Under the pieces are notes generated by a model, which saw only the letters and a program-made list of their open reading frames with translations, was not told the DNA's origin and made no database searches. From Agriotes lineatus (lineage: Eukaryota > Arthropoda > Insecta > Coleoptera > Elateridae): a stretch of DNA of 64,000 nucleotides. Position 1 is the first letter of the stretch. Each line of letters starts with the position of its first letter. The stretch spans positions 62,001 through 126,000 of the forward strand of contig CALNHX010003607.1 in assembly GCA_940337035.1 (NCBI GenBank). The letters run 5' to 3'. Positions 9,383 through 19,866 of the stretch are shown piece by piece. A program made the position numbers and the translations under genes.

Positions 9383-9775
9383 TTAAACTGTCGACAAAAG
9401 CGGTTTCGCAAAGTTATATAGGAATTTGAGACACAGGTGACCGCATGTGTATGACATGAGTCGTGAATATCTATTAGAATTATAAGTGATCGTGTTATTG
9501 CCACCGTCGCTGCGAAAGTATTTCACTAATTCGGTTGAAGGTTGTAGGCGTCTGATGCTATCGAAATACAGAACAAAGGTATCCACTTTTACGTAAGTAG
9601 TCCAATGCGTGCCACGTCCAACATCATCGTCCACGTTAGTGACACCACATTCTCGTTTACGAATTTTGACAGGCAGGACATCCCCCATAAATATTCCCCT
9701 AAAGTGTGTAATTTCTAGGCGTTTAACGTAGTGTGCAATATCGATGTTGGTTAACGCGCGGCGCGGCAGCTTCAA
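9383..9775 (-). CDS. Adenain-type cysteine protease (C5 family), unit 2
   Basis: Identical copy of the protease at 6197-6589 with the same His, acidic and Cys catalytic positions and the same uncertain start. Confidence 0.8.
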   Translation of the reverse strand: MKLPRRALTNIDIAHYVKRLEITHFRGIFMGDVLPVKIRKRECGVTNVDDDVGRGTHWTTYVKVDTFVLYFDSIRRLQPSTELVKYFRSDGGNNTITYNSNRYSRLMSYTCGHLCLKFLYNFAKPLLSTV

Positions 9776-10453
9776 CGGGAGTTTTTTGACTGATACGGTC
9801 GTAAATATAACCCTTTTCCACGAGCAATGGATTCCATAGCTTTGTTATGTCGCTCCTTTTCCTGGAGATCCTTTTTAGCAGCCTTTGAGTCACCCACTGC
9901 TTTAGCGACTGCTGCAGCATCACCTCCGACTGATCTCAGTGCTCCTAATGCAGCAAGTATGGGTACAAGCGGCAATATGCCTCCCCTCTTCGGAAGAGGT
10001 AGTACTCTAGACCGCTTCCGCTTCCTCATCCTTGTATTCAGAGCTCCTCCTGAATGCGACCGGATTGTGATACCGACCCGTTTGGAATGCGTTCGCCGTG
10101 TACGCTTCCGTTTCACACCCATTTCGACTTTCGTCTTCCCTTTTATAGTAGTCTTTTGCTTTAACACGTTCCCAAGCTTTCTCTGGTAGAACTTTATCTG
10201 CTGCGTGACGTGTCGAAAGATTGCTAGATTGTGAGTATGCGATGTCGTGTTGCTTGCAGGCCTCGTCCAGAGGATTCCTTCCTCGATCGCCTCGAGAAAG
10301 ACGTTTTTTAAGTCGGGTACCAGGTCCGCAAAACTTGTACCCTGGTATGTGTAGTTTGAAGGGTAATTTGTCAATAAGGGTATTCAGGAAACCGCGACCT
10401 TTCCGCTTGGCGGTTCGGTGATGACTGGTTTGTTTGCGGTTAGTAACTTTCAT
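9772..10453 (-). pseudogene. Phospholipase A2-like/core protein of Polinton, unit 2
   Basis: Identical copy of 6586-7267 with the same frameshift; PLA2 histidine-aspartate pair kept. Confidence 0.8.
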
Positions 10454-10552
10454 CTTAAACACTTACACGCAACTGATGTTTTTCAAACGGAATTAACAAA
10501 TATAACGAGAACACACGGCGGGTAGAGCGCAGTTTCCTACCGAGCGAAAACG

Positions 10553-11269
10553 ATGAAAAACGTCAAAATCGTGAAGCAAGGGTGTTCCTTGCCGGTAATA
10601 AATCACACAGTAAATTCCATGTCCGAGACTTACAGAAAGCACAGCGCTTTACTGGGAAACGGATGTAAACGAGGTCTGATCGTAGGTCGATCCGGATCTG
10701 GGAAAACCAATGCGACAATTAGTTTACTAGAGCGTTCAAATGGGTTGTAATTCGCCAACGTTTATTTATATTCGAAAACACTCGATCAACCCCAGACTGA
10801 GAGCAGTCTTACAACCATTGAGAGACATTGGATTCTTCGAATATAGTAACGATTGTGAGGTGATCAAACCCCAGGAAGCAAAAGAACATTCCGTGATAGT
10901 TTTTGACGACGTAGCGTGCGACACGCAAAGCATAATTCGAGATGGTTTTTATCTATGTCAGACGTATTCATCTATTCCTAAGCAGCTCATAAGAGATAAT
11001 GCAAATCTCATCATATTCCAATAAGACAACACCAATCTGAAGCACATTTACGACGATCATGTCAACACGGACATGTCATTCGACAAATTTAGAGCATTGT
11101 GCTCTTATTGTTAGAATGAGGATCACGAATTTTTAGTGATCGATAAAGAAAGCGAAACCAACGCGAGACGATATAGAAAAGGTTTCGACAATTACTTTAA
11201 TATAGAGACAGCAGCCAAAGAAGGGAAGGTAGTAATTTACCAACAACTGAAGGAGTTGCAACATGGATA
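10553..11269 (+). pseudogene. Polinton FtsK/HerA (A32-like) genome-packaging ATPase
   Basis: Motor that pumps DNA into the capsid in Polintons and related viruses. Walker A is GRSGSGKT (about 10682-10720) and Walker B is SVIVFDDV (about 10890-10912). The ATG at 10553 fits the family start. The reading frame is broken by a TAA at 10748-10750, a shift near 10780, a TAA at 11022-11024 and a TAG near 11113; family-like sequence continues to a final TAA at about 11267. About 238 codons overall, a normal size for this family. It faces away from the PLA2 gene. Confidence 0.82.
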
Positions 11270-12627
11270 AGCGTTTGGCCAGGGAACTATCAAAATCCAA
11301 CAATCCGTTAAACGTAAATACGCAGCTTTAAAAGCAGACATCACCCAATCCCAATCGATTTTAGCTGAGCAATTCAAACCTCTTTCCAAACCGTTCACCG
11401 AATTGCTGACAACTATAAACCAAGAAGGTGTGCCAGTGGGCGAACCAAAAGTGGATTATTTGCCAATAACAATTAAACGTAGAGTATCCACTCCTTCTAC
11501 CTTGCCCCGTCCGCGAGCGATAACCACTCCAGGTCGAGTTTCTGCGACAAACCTTCCGGGATCTTCACACACTTCCACACCGGGGCCATCACACACCTCC
11601 ACACCGGAGGCATCACACACCTCCACACCTCGATTTTTGTAGACGCATGTCTTATCCGAGAGTGAACCAGTAGAGGAATACGATAAGCAGTTGCAAACGG
11701 AGGTTGCTGGGGCGGCAGCAGAAGAAGGTGCTTAACAAGCGGCCAGAGAAACCATCCAACAAATGCTGCCACCGGAAGTTCTTGGTCAATATTTAGAACA
11801 ATTTCAAGGGTTAGCTCGAAAATACGTGGAAGGAATGATACGACATACTGAGGACAAGTACGGTTTTGAACTACGGAGTCCGATTTGGCATAGAGGGAGA
11901 TAAGTTTGCTATAGGAAATAAATAAATCAAGTTCGAGGGTGAAAATATCGTTATTACAGACCACGGCGACAGAATAATCTACAAAGGCACTCCAGGATTT
12001 TACGAATTGATGCTTAAAAAGAAACCAAATATATACAAAACAGCGGATTTAGAGCAATATCAAGATATAGTTGATCGGTCCGCCGCAAATCGTGTAAACT
12101 ACGACCCCGCACACAGACTTAGTGGTAACGCAGGGTCTAAATACATGAAAATAGTACGACCTCTAACTGCCTCCTCAACCATAAGAGCTCCCGACAGACC
12201 AACGAAGAAGGTACCACGGAGTGGTAAAGGATTACTAACAGTGACGTACAAAAAAGTGGAATATGTTCCTTGGAAGGATCCCAACTCATTAGTGAATCGG
12301 TTGCGTATATTAATAGCTGCTCAGGCAGCTGACAAAGAAGTAATGCCGATAGTCAAATTTGGAAGACACTACCATAGCGCGCGCTATGGTTCTCATCCCA
12401 AACGTATATTTATGAAAGTGAAAAATGTAAACCAACTCCCTATAGAAGTACCGCTGCTGCTAGTGGGGCGTGGGTACGATGAAAGCGGATATTCCAAAAT
12501 TTTCGGAAATAACGAGTACATTTTTCCGTTAATGACCGGCGAGGTCATAAGAGTTCAAGTCAGCGGACCTTTGGTAGAATCCATAAACCAAAAGTTATAC
12601 GTGCAACTACTGCTTAAATGCCCGTAG
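11264..12627 (+). pseudogene. Conserved Polinton protein of unknown function, broken
   Basis: Coding potential continues over several frames after the ATPase. The front (about 11290-11420) is charged and helical. A Ser/Thr/Pro-rich linker with three 24-bp repeats follows (11565-11636). Then comes YKGTPGFYELMLKKKP with a downstream VNYDPAHR block (about 11980-12110), a signature I recall from uncharacterised Polinton proteins, and a DPNSLVNRLRILIAAQAA helix (about 12280-12335). The last part (12340-12627) is beta-rich by eye and may belong to another gene joined by deletion; I do not recognise it. Stops at 11640, 11736 and 11906 and several shifts show decay. Confidence 0.55.
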
Positions 12628-12651
12628 GAGTGTAGAAAGCAACAGTTGACA

Positions 12652-13579
12652 ATGAGTCTTCAAAAAGTCATAGTTAGCGAACTCCACAAACCAGCACGAA
12701 CACATTTCAAGAGAAGGCGCGTTATCCTAAAAGGATTGAACGATTTATATCAAGCTGATATGGTGAAAATAATCCCTTATGCAAAAGCCAATAAGGGCTT
12801 TCGTTGTATCCTGGTAGTCATTAATGCTTTCTCGAAGTATGTGTGGGCCTATTCCGTAAAACGTAAAACAGAAAAGGACGTAACAGCTGGCATGGGTAAA
12901 GTGCTGAGGAGTGTAAAGATGCCACCTCAAAACTTGCAGACGGATTTGGAGAAAGAGTTTTACACCACCGATTTTCAACGATTGATGCGACAGCACAACA
13001 TCATTTACTACAGCACGTATTCTAGTATGAAGAGCAGCATAGTGGAGAGGTGCAACCGCACCTTGAAGAACATGATGTGGAAGCAGTTCAGCCTGCTAGG
13101 ATCCTACAAACGGTTGGATATCCTACTCAAGATCGTAGCAAAGTATAACACAACCAAGCATCGCACAATAGGAATGAAACCTGCCGGAAGTAAACTTAAA
13201 GAATGCAAATCTTTTGTTAAGAACAGCGTACAGTCACACAAAGACCGTGGATCCGAGACCTCAAAAGTTTCGTACAGGGGACTCGGTACGCATCAGCAAG
13301 TATCGTTCGGAATTTAGCAAGAGGTACACGCCAAGCTAGAGCAACGAAGTCTTCACAATATCCACTGTTCAACTTACAAACCCAACAACCTGTCGACTCA
13401 CGGACCAAGAAGTTCAGGAAATTAAAGGAGGATTCTACGAGCATGAACTGCAGAAAACAAAACATTCGGAAGTATATCTGGTCGAAAAGGTTCTGAAGAA
13501 AAAAGGAAATTTGGTGTATGTAAAGTGTTTGGGATTCGACAATCGACACAATTCTTGGATATCTAAAAGCAATGTTGTA
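12652..13579 (+). pseudogene. Polinton retroviral-type (RVE) integrase, frameshifted
   Basis: ATG at 12652. The RNase H-fold core begins at LYQADMVKIIPYAK (first catalytic Asp), continues through LQTDLEKEF (second Asp) and VERCNRTLKNMMW (catalytic Glu), so the DDE triad appears present. The main frame ends at 13317 after a shift near 13240; the C-terminal part, with an SH3-like FRTGDSVRISKYR block and a chromo-like end, is read in another frame to about 13578 and has a TAG near 13339. Integrase inserts the element's DNA into chromosomes. Position between the unknown ORF and convergent PolB matches other Polintons. Confidence 0.85.
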
Positions 13580-13638
13580 TAACTTAAAGAACTACTGTAG
13601 CACTCTCAAAATAAAAAACTATTTTTTGCAAATTAGTG

Positions 13639-16236
13639 TTATATTAATGCCACTAAACACAAACAATATTTCTTTGAAACACTTTCATCTTTCTCCCAAC
13701 AAAAGCGACAACAGCAAAAGAACGAAATCATTAACATTTTAACGAAGCTGCCTGCTATTGTTAAAATGTCAAAATTTGAAATTTCCTCGTCAGTCATCCA
13801 AACAAAATCACGTTGTGGTAGACACTGTCTCATTGTGTATCCATAAAAGTTGGTTGCCTCTAGAAACATGATAAACGACGTAGGTTTAGAAGCATCGTAA
13901 TTCCCGACAAACTCATTATTGGCAATAGCTTGTCTCCCCACACAAGTGCTGACTTCTCCGTGAATACTGTTTCTAAAAAAGTCTAACATACCTAAATCAG
14001 TAAGCAGCTCAAATTCAACCCCCGTAAACCTCAACATAGCGTCCCAACTTAATCCTGGGGCCGTGTAGTACTGAGCTGGTTCCAACTTGTAAGGTTTTAA
14101 ATAAAAATTTCTAAAAGTTTTGAACATGTCTGCCAAAATAAACAAGTCACATTTGAGATAGACATCGGAGTAGTCGCCCAACGTTTGATAATCAAAAGTT
14201 TCCCAAACCTTCACGGCTCGTTCGTAATCAGTCTGAAAAATATGGGTTTCGGTTAGACGGTCATAAAAGTCTTCGATCGAGGGTAAAGTAGACTCATCTA
14301 ATTTTTGGAAAGAATCTATATAAAAATATGGAAACACACCTTTCTGTCTCATCAACTCAAATTTGATGCCATTTCCGAATTGACTTTGAATTTCAACGCA
14401 CTGGCCGTCCGACAACGTGTCGGCCAGCGATGCCAAAGACGAGCCCATGAAGCGAAAGCTATCCAAAAATCTGATGTTCAGATAAATGTTTATTCGCTTT
14501 CCCTCCACAAAAATTTCATCAACCCAAAGACGTTTGCCAAACGAAATGTACTTTTCTTTAGTTACCGGAATGACATCAATGTCTTCGTTATTTTGAGACA
14601 ATTGTTTAACAAACAGGTGCGAATCGTAATTTAGATTGTAAAAAATGCCTCAATAAAATTTTCTAAGTTTATAATTTAAATTACAATTGGAGTGGGCGGC
14701 TCCCCGATAGTCTCCAGTCAAACGATCGTGGATGCGTACTTTTACATTCCCCTCGCCAAACGGTCGATCACAAATGTAACATGAAACGGCTTCGTTAAAG
14801 TTGTGAATATCCGTAGCAGACATAGCTTTCATAGGTACAACATTTTTCAAATGATGCGAATAGATGTTTTGCGCATCTCTATCTAAACGTTCTATAAATA
14901 TGTCCACCGTATTCTCTCCCCGATGAATTTCAAATTTTTACAGGCTGTCGTCATACGAACATTTCAAATAGTATGCGAAAGCGTAGGGTATGTGTTTACA
15001 GGTTGTAATCGTGTACGAATTTGTGGGATCCAGTTGTTGGTTTCCTGCATCGACGGGTGCCAACATTGTTTCAAAATTCGCGTACACTACGAATCCGACC
15101 TTCAATTGCTTCTGATAGTTTTTAAATTTGAGAATATTCTGCGGTCTCACCTGACCACACCTGTCAGTGATCAACTCTGCCGTTGGCAATTTAGTATACA
15201 CATGATTACAGTCATAACTTTGATGCATAGTCAAGTGCGCTTCAGTTCTAAAGTAATTCAGGCAGCCGTCGCAAAAATGCTTTGCACCGTCTCTAGCCGT
15301 TATTTGTCGCGACACTAATCTAGACAAATCTTTGATCCAACAGTAGTGACTATTACTTTCGTCGTAAGTTACAAGCAATAAATTTACATGCCACCTTTTT
15401 TATAGGAGGTGTAGTACAGAGGTCCCACAACTTCACATTTAGTTATATTGCCTTTAAAAAATTTCTCTAGTGCGTATACGTTTATAGACAGCTGCGGATC
15501 AATTTTTTCAAATTTAGAAATATCGCGCAACCTAACCGGAAATTCCAACTGGTTCCCAGAGGGCCGAGGTTACTGCCCCACCGAAGCAACATTCGTCATC
15601 GTTTTGAACGTTCACGATCGCTTTCTTGCGCTGAATCTGCTTCGGGAGCGGGATGTACGAGGAAGCTCGAAATGGATTGTATTTGTTGACGTTGACTTCA
15701 ATGTACAACAACTGCTTCAAGATCCATCCTGACAATACAGAAAATCACCAAAGTTAGAATTGTTACAAATAGCTACAGATTTCTTGCACACACCTGATTC
15801 CCGCTCCTGAAATTCTGACATCTTCTCGTCTAGCCTTCCAGTCAAATTATCATATAAGTGGCTCAAGTCTGTACCGCGAGTGACTACCTCGTTAGCCGTC
15901 TGAAAAGTTTCTACATCTTGTAGATCTTGAGCTTCCAAAATAAAATACCCGAAGAGTTCGAAATTGATTTTGATGCTATTTAATTTGGTTAGCTGCCCTT
16001 CTATCAAATTTAAAATTGTTTCCTTCAATTCGGTCATATATTCCACAACGCTTATATGATAATTTTCCGTGGAAATCCTATAACTGACCACACGGGACTT
16101 GAAGGCGTTTTGAAGGGCCACCACACCTTTCCCCAAGTGAAAGACACCGTACCGCCTTGTGTGACGATTGCTCCACAGATGACCAACGAAGCACGTTCGA
16201 GGAATGTTTTGATCGCACACGTCACAGTATTGCGTC
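13639..16236 (-). pseudogene. Protein-primed family B DNA polymerase (PolB), truncated and frameshifted
   Basis: Main polymerase region of the Polinton, read on the minus strand from a zinc-finger-like block YCDVCDQNIPRTCF (about 16225-16185). Further recognisable blocks are NVNKYNPFRASSYIPLP (about 15700), YDESNSHYCWIKDLSRLVS (about 15360), a CNYNC-like zinc pair (CDGCL), an exonuclease motif, CYICDRPFG with GAAHSNCNLNYK (about 14800-14680), and the palm entry KLEPAQYYTAPGLSWDAML (about 14090-14030). Sequence resembling PolB ends near 13750, so the catalytic palm motifs are missing. There are frame changes near 15525, 15385, 14920 and 14640. The exonuclease motif reads YANFE, with Asn in place of the expected Asp (15076-15078). 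Confidence 0.85.
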
Positions 16237-16437
16237 CTGAAGAAAACACTTATTAAAACAAACTATTAACACACTGTACAAACACACCAAGCACGCCTAC
16301 CATCGCTACTAGAGTTGTTTAGCTTTGGGCATTTACTCTACCCCTCACCACCCACCACCGAAGTCTCCATAGCGTCGCCTGTAATTAATACAACTACACT
16401 GAAGGTGCTGCTATACATCAACACAATTTAAACTCAC
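16237..16437 (-). other. Predicted spliceosomal intron in the PolB gene
   Basis: On the minus strand the open frame ending GPSIYEW meets a strong donor GTGAGT (16437-16432). The acceptor TTTTCTTCAG ends at 16237 and is followed by the zinc-finger frame. Joining the two keeps the frame and splits one Trp codon (TG|G). The 201-bp length and GT-AG ends fit an insect intron. Confidence 0.6.
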
Positions 16438-16655
16438 CACTCGTAGATGGATGGCCCAGCTGTTGACGACAACTTTCTCTCCGGTGGCGGAACAAATTGT
16501 CGGCTCTGGTGAAGGACTGTCCGCATTCGCTGCATTGAAACATTATAAACGATTAATTGCAATTCTGCACTGGATAGACTCTTAGTTAGAACGTTAGAAG
16601 AATCATTCTCGCCAAGTATCGCTTCCCTAGCCAGACATGTAAATACATTGAGCAC
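16438..16655 (-). pseudogene. Upstream exon of the Polinton PolB gene
   Basis: An open segment of about 70 codons before the predicted intron. It reads LAREAILGENDSS at the front and QSRQFVPPPERK with GPSIYEW at the end, immediately before a GTGAGT donor. No domain is recognised by itself; assignment to the PolB gene rests on the splice-compatible frame. Whether it starts here or is preceded by another exon (a candidate acceptor CTGGCTAG lies near 16640) is open. Confidence 0.45.
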
Positions 16656-16769
16656 ACTCTAACACACTACCCAGGTACCACGAACGCGGACGTTGAGCCT
16701 TGATACCCTGGAGGGGATGGGGAACTAGGTTACGGCGTCTTGGAATTTAAAGGATCTTACACTTTTGTC

Positions 16770-17688
16770 TTAGTCTTTTACTGCCGCTAGTTGAAAAATT
16801 AGCTTCGCTGTGTTTAATAGCGTTTGCCGCTGCGTCTGCTGGCAGCGCTCTTGTACCAAGTTATGGTATTTTTCAGCCTTGCGACTGTGCCCACTGGCAA
16901 TCTTGGGTCTCACCCTTACTATTTCTTTGGTGACGGCTGCCAGTTGTAATTCAATATTATCCAACTGCACATCCATACCGTCCCTCAAGCTTTCCAAAGA
17001 TTTTATTTCTGCCTTTCGTGCAACTTGAGCGGCAACTCTGTCCTGGTATGATTTTACATTGTTTTGTGTCAGTGGCATGTTTTCGTGGTCGTCGTCGCTT
17101 ACCGAAGAGATGGGCGATATCGCACCATCACCATGTGGAATGGATTATGGTGCAACATCGACCGCCTCCCTCTCAGTGTCATCGAACGTAACAGAGGAAT
17201 CGAGTGTTCCTACTGTGCCCATTGCAAATTCCGACACCGGAGAGGCTCGTCCGCTTTCAGATGCTACACTGGGCACAGTATTGTTCTTCTGTGACGGTGG
17301 TTGCTGGGTTGTCAGTTGTGAGTTGCGGCTGGTTGGTGGCCTTGAGCCTGAAGCGACTTTGGGTTTCTGCAGCACTATCGAAAGCGTCTTCCGCATAAAA
17401 TGTATCCCCTAAATCAATAGCAACAAAAGTTTGTTCCGGGCGTGTGGGATTGGAAAATTGAGACCTCACCGTTTTTTGCGGTGGTGGTGAATTTTCTCGT
17501 AGCGCGTCGTTAAAATCAAGACTTGGCATATCCATACATTTTTGTGTGTTAAACGTTGATGTGTTTTGCACACCCTCGATGTGAACGGCCCCCTGTCCAG
17601 TCTCAATCCCGCAATCCCTTACAGTCTCCTCAATCAATAAATCTACATCAACATTTGGTACAATTTTACGCTTCTGCCCTCTAACCAA
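16770..17688 (-). pseudogene. Polinton upstream ORF with coiled coil, function unknown
   Basis: Minus-strand coding of about 306 codons in the same direction as PolB. The front half is acidic and Ser/Thr/Pro-rich; the back half (17078-16770) is strongly helical with charged heptads (AEIKSLESLRDGMDVQLDN) and looks like a coiled coil. One frameshift lies between 17396 and 17330 and one TAA near 17143. I do not recognise a family. It may be the N-terminal part of the polymerase polyprotein, since Polinton PolB genes often have long N-terminal extensions, or a separate early gene. Confidence 0.4.
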
Positions 17689-17819
17689 ACATTCTTTTAG
17701 AATTTTGCCACTCGCCGGTTTTTCAGCGGACGATGTGATGGGACTACACCCCGGAACTACATCAACTTGGGTTAAAATTTTGCCCTTATTCTACTTTTTA
17801 GACATGCTTTTCCTGCTAT

Positions 17820-18017
17820 TTACCGGTATGGTCTCAAATCGGCCTCAGACGCTTTTGATGTAGAAGGTTGAGCCGGTGCGAATTTGGGGTAATAGGTGCA
17901 GAGTACCACACCCTCCGGTTTCTGCAAACTCAACTTACTATACCCAGGCGCCCGCGTAACACCACCACAAACCGTACAAATCACAACACCTGAACGATGT
18001 ATCACGAACGAGAACAA
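17820..18017 (-). CDS. Short ORF with CxxC pair, possible start of the Polinton early/PolB transcript
   Basis: About 65 codons on the minus strand, starting MFSFVIHRSGVVICTVCGG and including a Cys-x2-Cys pair that could bind zinc with a later Cys. It ends at a TAG near 17820. It is the last coding-like segment before the right-hand repeats of the Polinton. Function unknown; it might be decayed coding of the same gene as 16770-17688. Confidence 0.3.
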   Translation of the reverse strand: MFSFVIHRSGVVICTVCGGVTRAPGYSKLSLQKPEGVVLCTYYPKFAPAQPSTSKASEADLRPYR

Positions 18018-18091
18018 ACTTAAGAGTGACGCTCCTTACCGCCACCACATGTATTTATACTGACAATATGGTGGGGGCTTGTGTTTGTCTG

Positions 18092-18260
18092 GAGACATTA
18101 CATTCCGAGCGTTTCCAAATAACAAGAAGGAGCACCGACCTTGCTCTTGAGACATTACAATTCGAGTGTTTCCAATAACAAGAAGGAGCACTGACCTTGG
18201 TCTTGAGACTTTAAAATTCGGCTGCTTACAATAACAACAAGAAACACTGACGTTCTTCTT
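18092..18260. repeat. Three tandem imperfect 56-57 bp repeats
   Basis: Units 18092-18148, 18149-18204 and 18205-18260 each begin GAGAC(A/T)TTA and share an AATAACAAGAAGGAGCAC-like centre and a GACCTTG(C/G)TCTT-like end; the third is most diverged. They lie just beyond the last Polinton coding segment and may belong to its terminal repeat or promoter. Confidence 0.75.
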
Positions 18261-18450
18261 GATCTTGGAATGCAGTGGATGGCGGTATTGCGAACTTGAA
18301 TTTTACGGTCGCGACGTTTGTTACCGTCAGCGTCCTACATAAACATGTAGTCTACAGTGAAATAGCGGCGTCTAGAAGCAAACGTCACAAACTATCGGAA
18401 ATCGGACGCCCAGATAAAAATAATTCCAGAAACACCACACTGATTGCCCA

Positions 18451-18850
18451 CTAAACAACGGAGCTATAAGCGTTTTAAAATGTTCAAAATAAAAAGGTTG
18501 GAACAATCGAAAAGCAGAAGCTAATATATACATCACTTTAAAAAACACTCCGATATATTAATAAACAACGGAAATATGCTATTTTTAATATTTAATCCCA
18601 AGTGGTTTGGGTTTGGGCAGGTGGTAGTTTGAGTTTAGAATCGCAAAGTACAAGCCAATAGAAGCACAATGCAAAAAAACCCGATCAAATATCTAAATAA
18701 ACAACAGAGGCATGCAATTTTTAATATTTAACCCTAAGGTCGTAGTTTGAGCTAGAATCTGAAAGTAGATAACACTAGGAGTACAATTCAAAAAACCGCG
18801 TTTAAATATCTCATTAAACAACGGAGATATGAACATTTTAAGATTTTAAA
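18451..18850. repeat. Degenerate tandem array of about 110-135 bp units
   Basis: The block TAAACAACGGAGATATG (with variants) recurs near 18451, 18561, 18695 and 18812, each followed by a T/A-rich TTTTTAATATTTAA-like run. Neighbouring text such as GTAGTTTGAG and TAGAATC also recurs (18628 and 18740). It is most likely a subterminal repeat array of the Polinton or a decayed satellite; no coding sequence is seen. Confidence 0.65.
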
Positions 18851-19142
18851 TTTTTTGAAAAAAAAAAGAATTTTAAAAACCCAATTTCGTGTGCGACATT
18901 TTTCAAAATTTTTTTGTTCTGTAATTGTTTTTTGCGTCATGTAATGTAACAACCCAGTACTTGATGTTTTATTAAATAAATATATAAAATACGTCATCTG
19001 TGGTTGTTTTGATCTTTTTTTTGGCCCTGACTGGTAACTTATTTGGGCGCTCAAAAATACCTTAAACTCAAGGCCAAGTGGGGAGGGGAGGTTCTAGAAC
19101 TGTCCATTCTAACCTACTAACAGTTCTTTCTAAACTTAAATA

Positions 19143-19866
19143 ATGGATAAGTTCCTACAACTAGCTTTGTGGGATGCTAATGGCCTGTCACAACACACTG
19201 AAGAATTGAAAACATTTATCAACAACCACAACATTGATATCATGATGATATCCGAAACTCACTTTACTGAAAGAACTATATAAGGATCCATAACTACACA
19301 GTTTATTCCACGAATCATGCAGCTGGAACAGCACGAGGAGGAGCAGCCATAATAATAAAAAACTCAATTAAACACAATCAAACGACCAAATTCAGCCAAG
19401 ATTTCCTACAGGATGCTAGCGTATCTATAGAGGTTCCAACAGGCTCCCTAACGATAACAGCTGTCTACTTTCCACCCACTCAGTAAAACAAGAGCAATAC
19501 GAAGACTTCTTCAGTATCATAGGACGACGGTTTATAGCGGGTGGCGACTACAACGCTAAGCATACTATATGGGGATCCAGACTCATCTCACCCAAAGGCC
19601 GACAATTGTATAAAACACTAGAAAAGAACAACTTGAAATTTCTAACAACCGGAGAACCCACGTACTGGACAACCGACAGAAACAAACAGTCCGATCTCGT
19701 CGACTACTGCATCACAAAAGATATCCCTCAAGACTCTGCTATAGCAAAATCATGTTTTGATCTGTCAACTGACCACTCCCCAGTCTTAGTCACAGTAAGT
19801 GCATCCGCGACAAAAAAAAACGAAAGAGTCAAGTCTAAGCAGCAAACATACGAACTGGGACGACTA
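19143..19866 (+). pseudogene. LINE apurinic-like endonuclease domain, frame-broken
   Basis: ATG at 19143 begins the typical Jockey ORF2 start (LWDANGLSQHTEELKTF), followed by the catalytic Glu of ISETHF. Later blocks in other frames include IAGGDYNAKHTIWGS (about 19535-19575) and, near 19770, STDHSPVLVTV, carrying the active-site Asp-His. This domain nicks target DNA for reverse transcription. At least three frame changes (near 19282, 19480, 19800) make it inactive. Confidence 0.82.

Larger units (their letters stand above)
7555..10740. repeat. Tandem segmental duplication, unit 2 (3186 bp)
   Basis: Second copy of the unit at 4369-7554. On its right it continues into the rest of the ATPase gene, so this unit keeps the original right-hand context while unit 1 keeps the original left-hand context (BEL-A env). 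A head-to-tail junction lies at 7554/7555. Confidence 0.95.
4680..18100. mobile_element. Polinton/Maverick (adintovirus-like) element, degraded, left end missing
   Basis: The diagnostic gene set is present: double jelly-roll major capsid, penton, adenain-type protease, phospholipase A2 protein and polymerase on the minus strand, and FtsK/HerA-type ATPase and retroviral-type integrase on the plus strand. Protein-primed PolB plus RVE integrase plus capsid genes defines Polintons/adintoviruses. The left part (rest of major capsid, left terminal repeat) is displaced by BEL-A; the right boundary is set only by the end of recognisable coding sequence. No gene but the small ORF and possibly the protease is intact. 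Confidence 0.9.
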
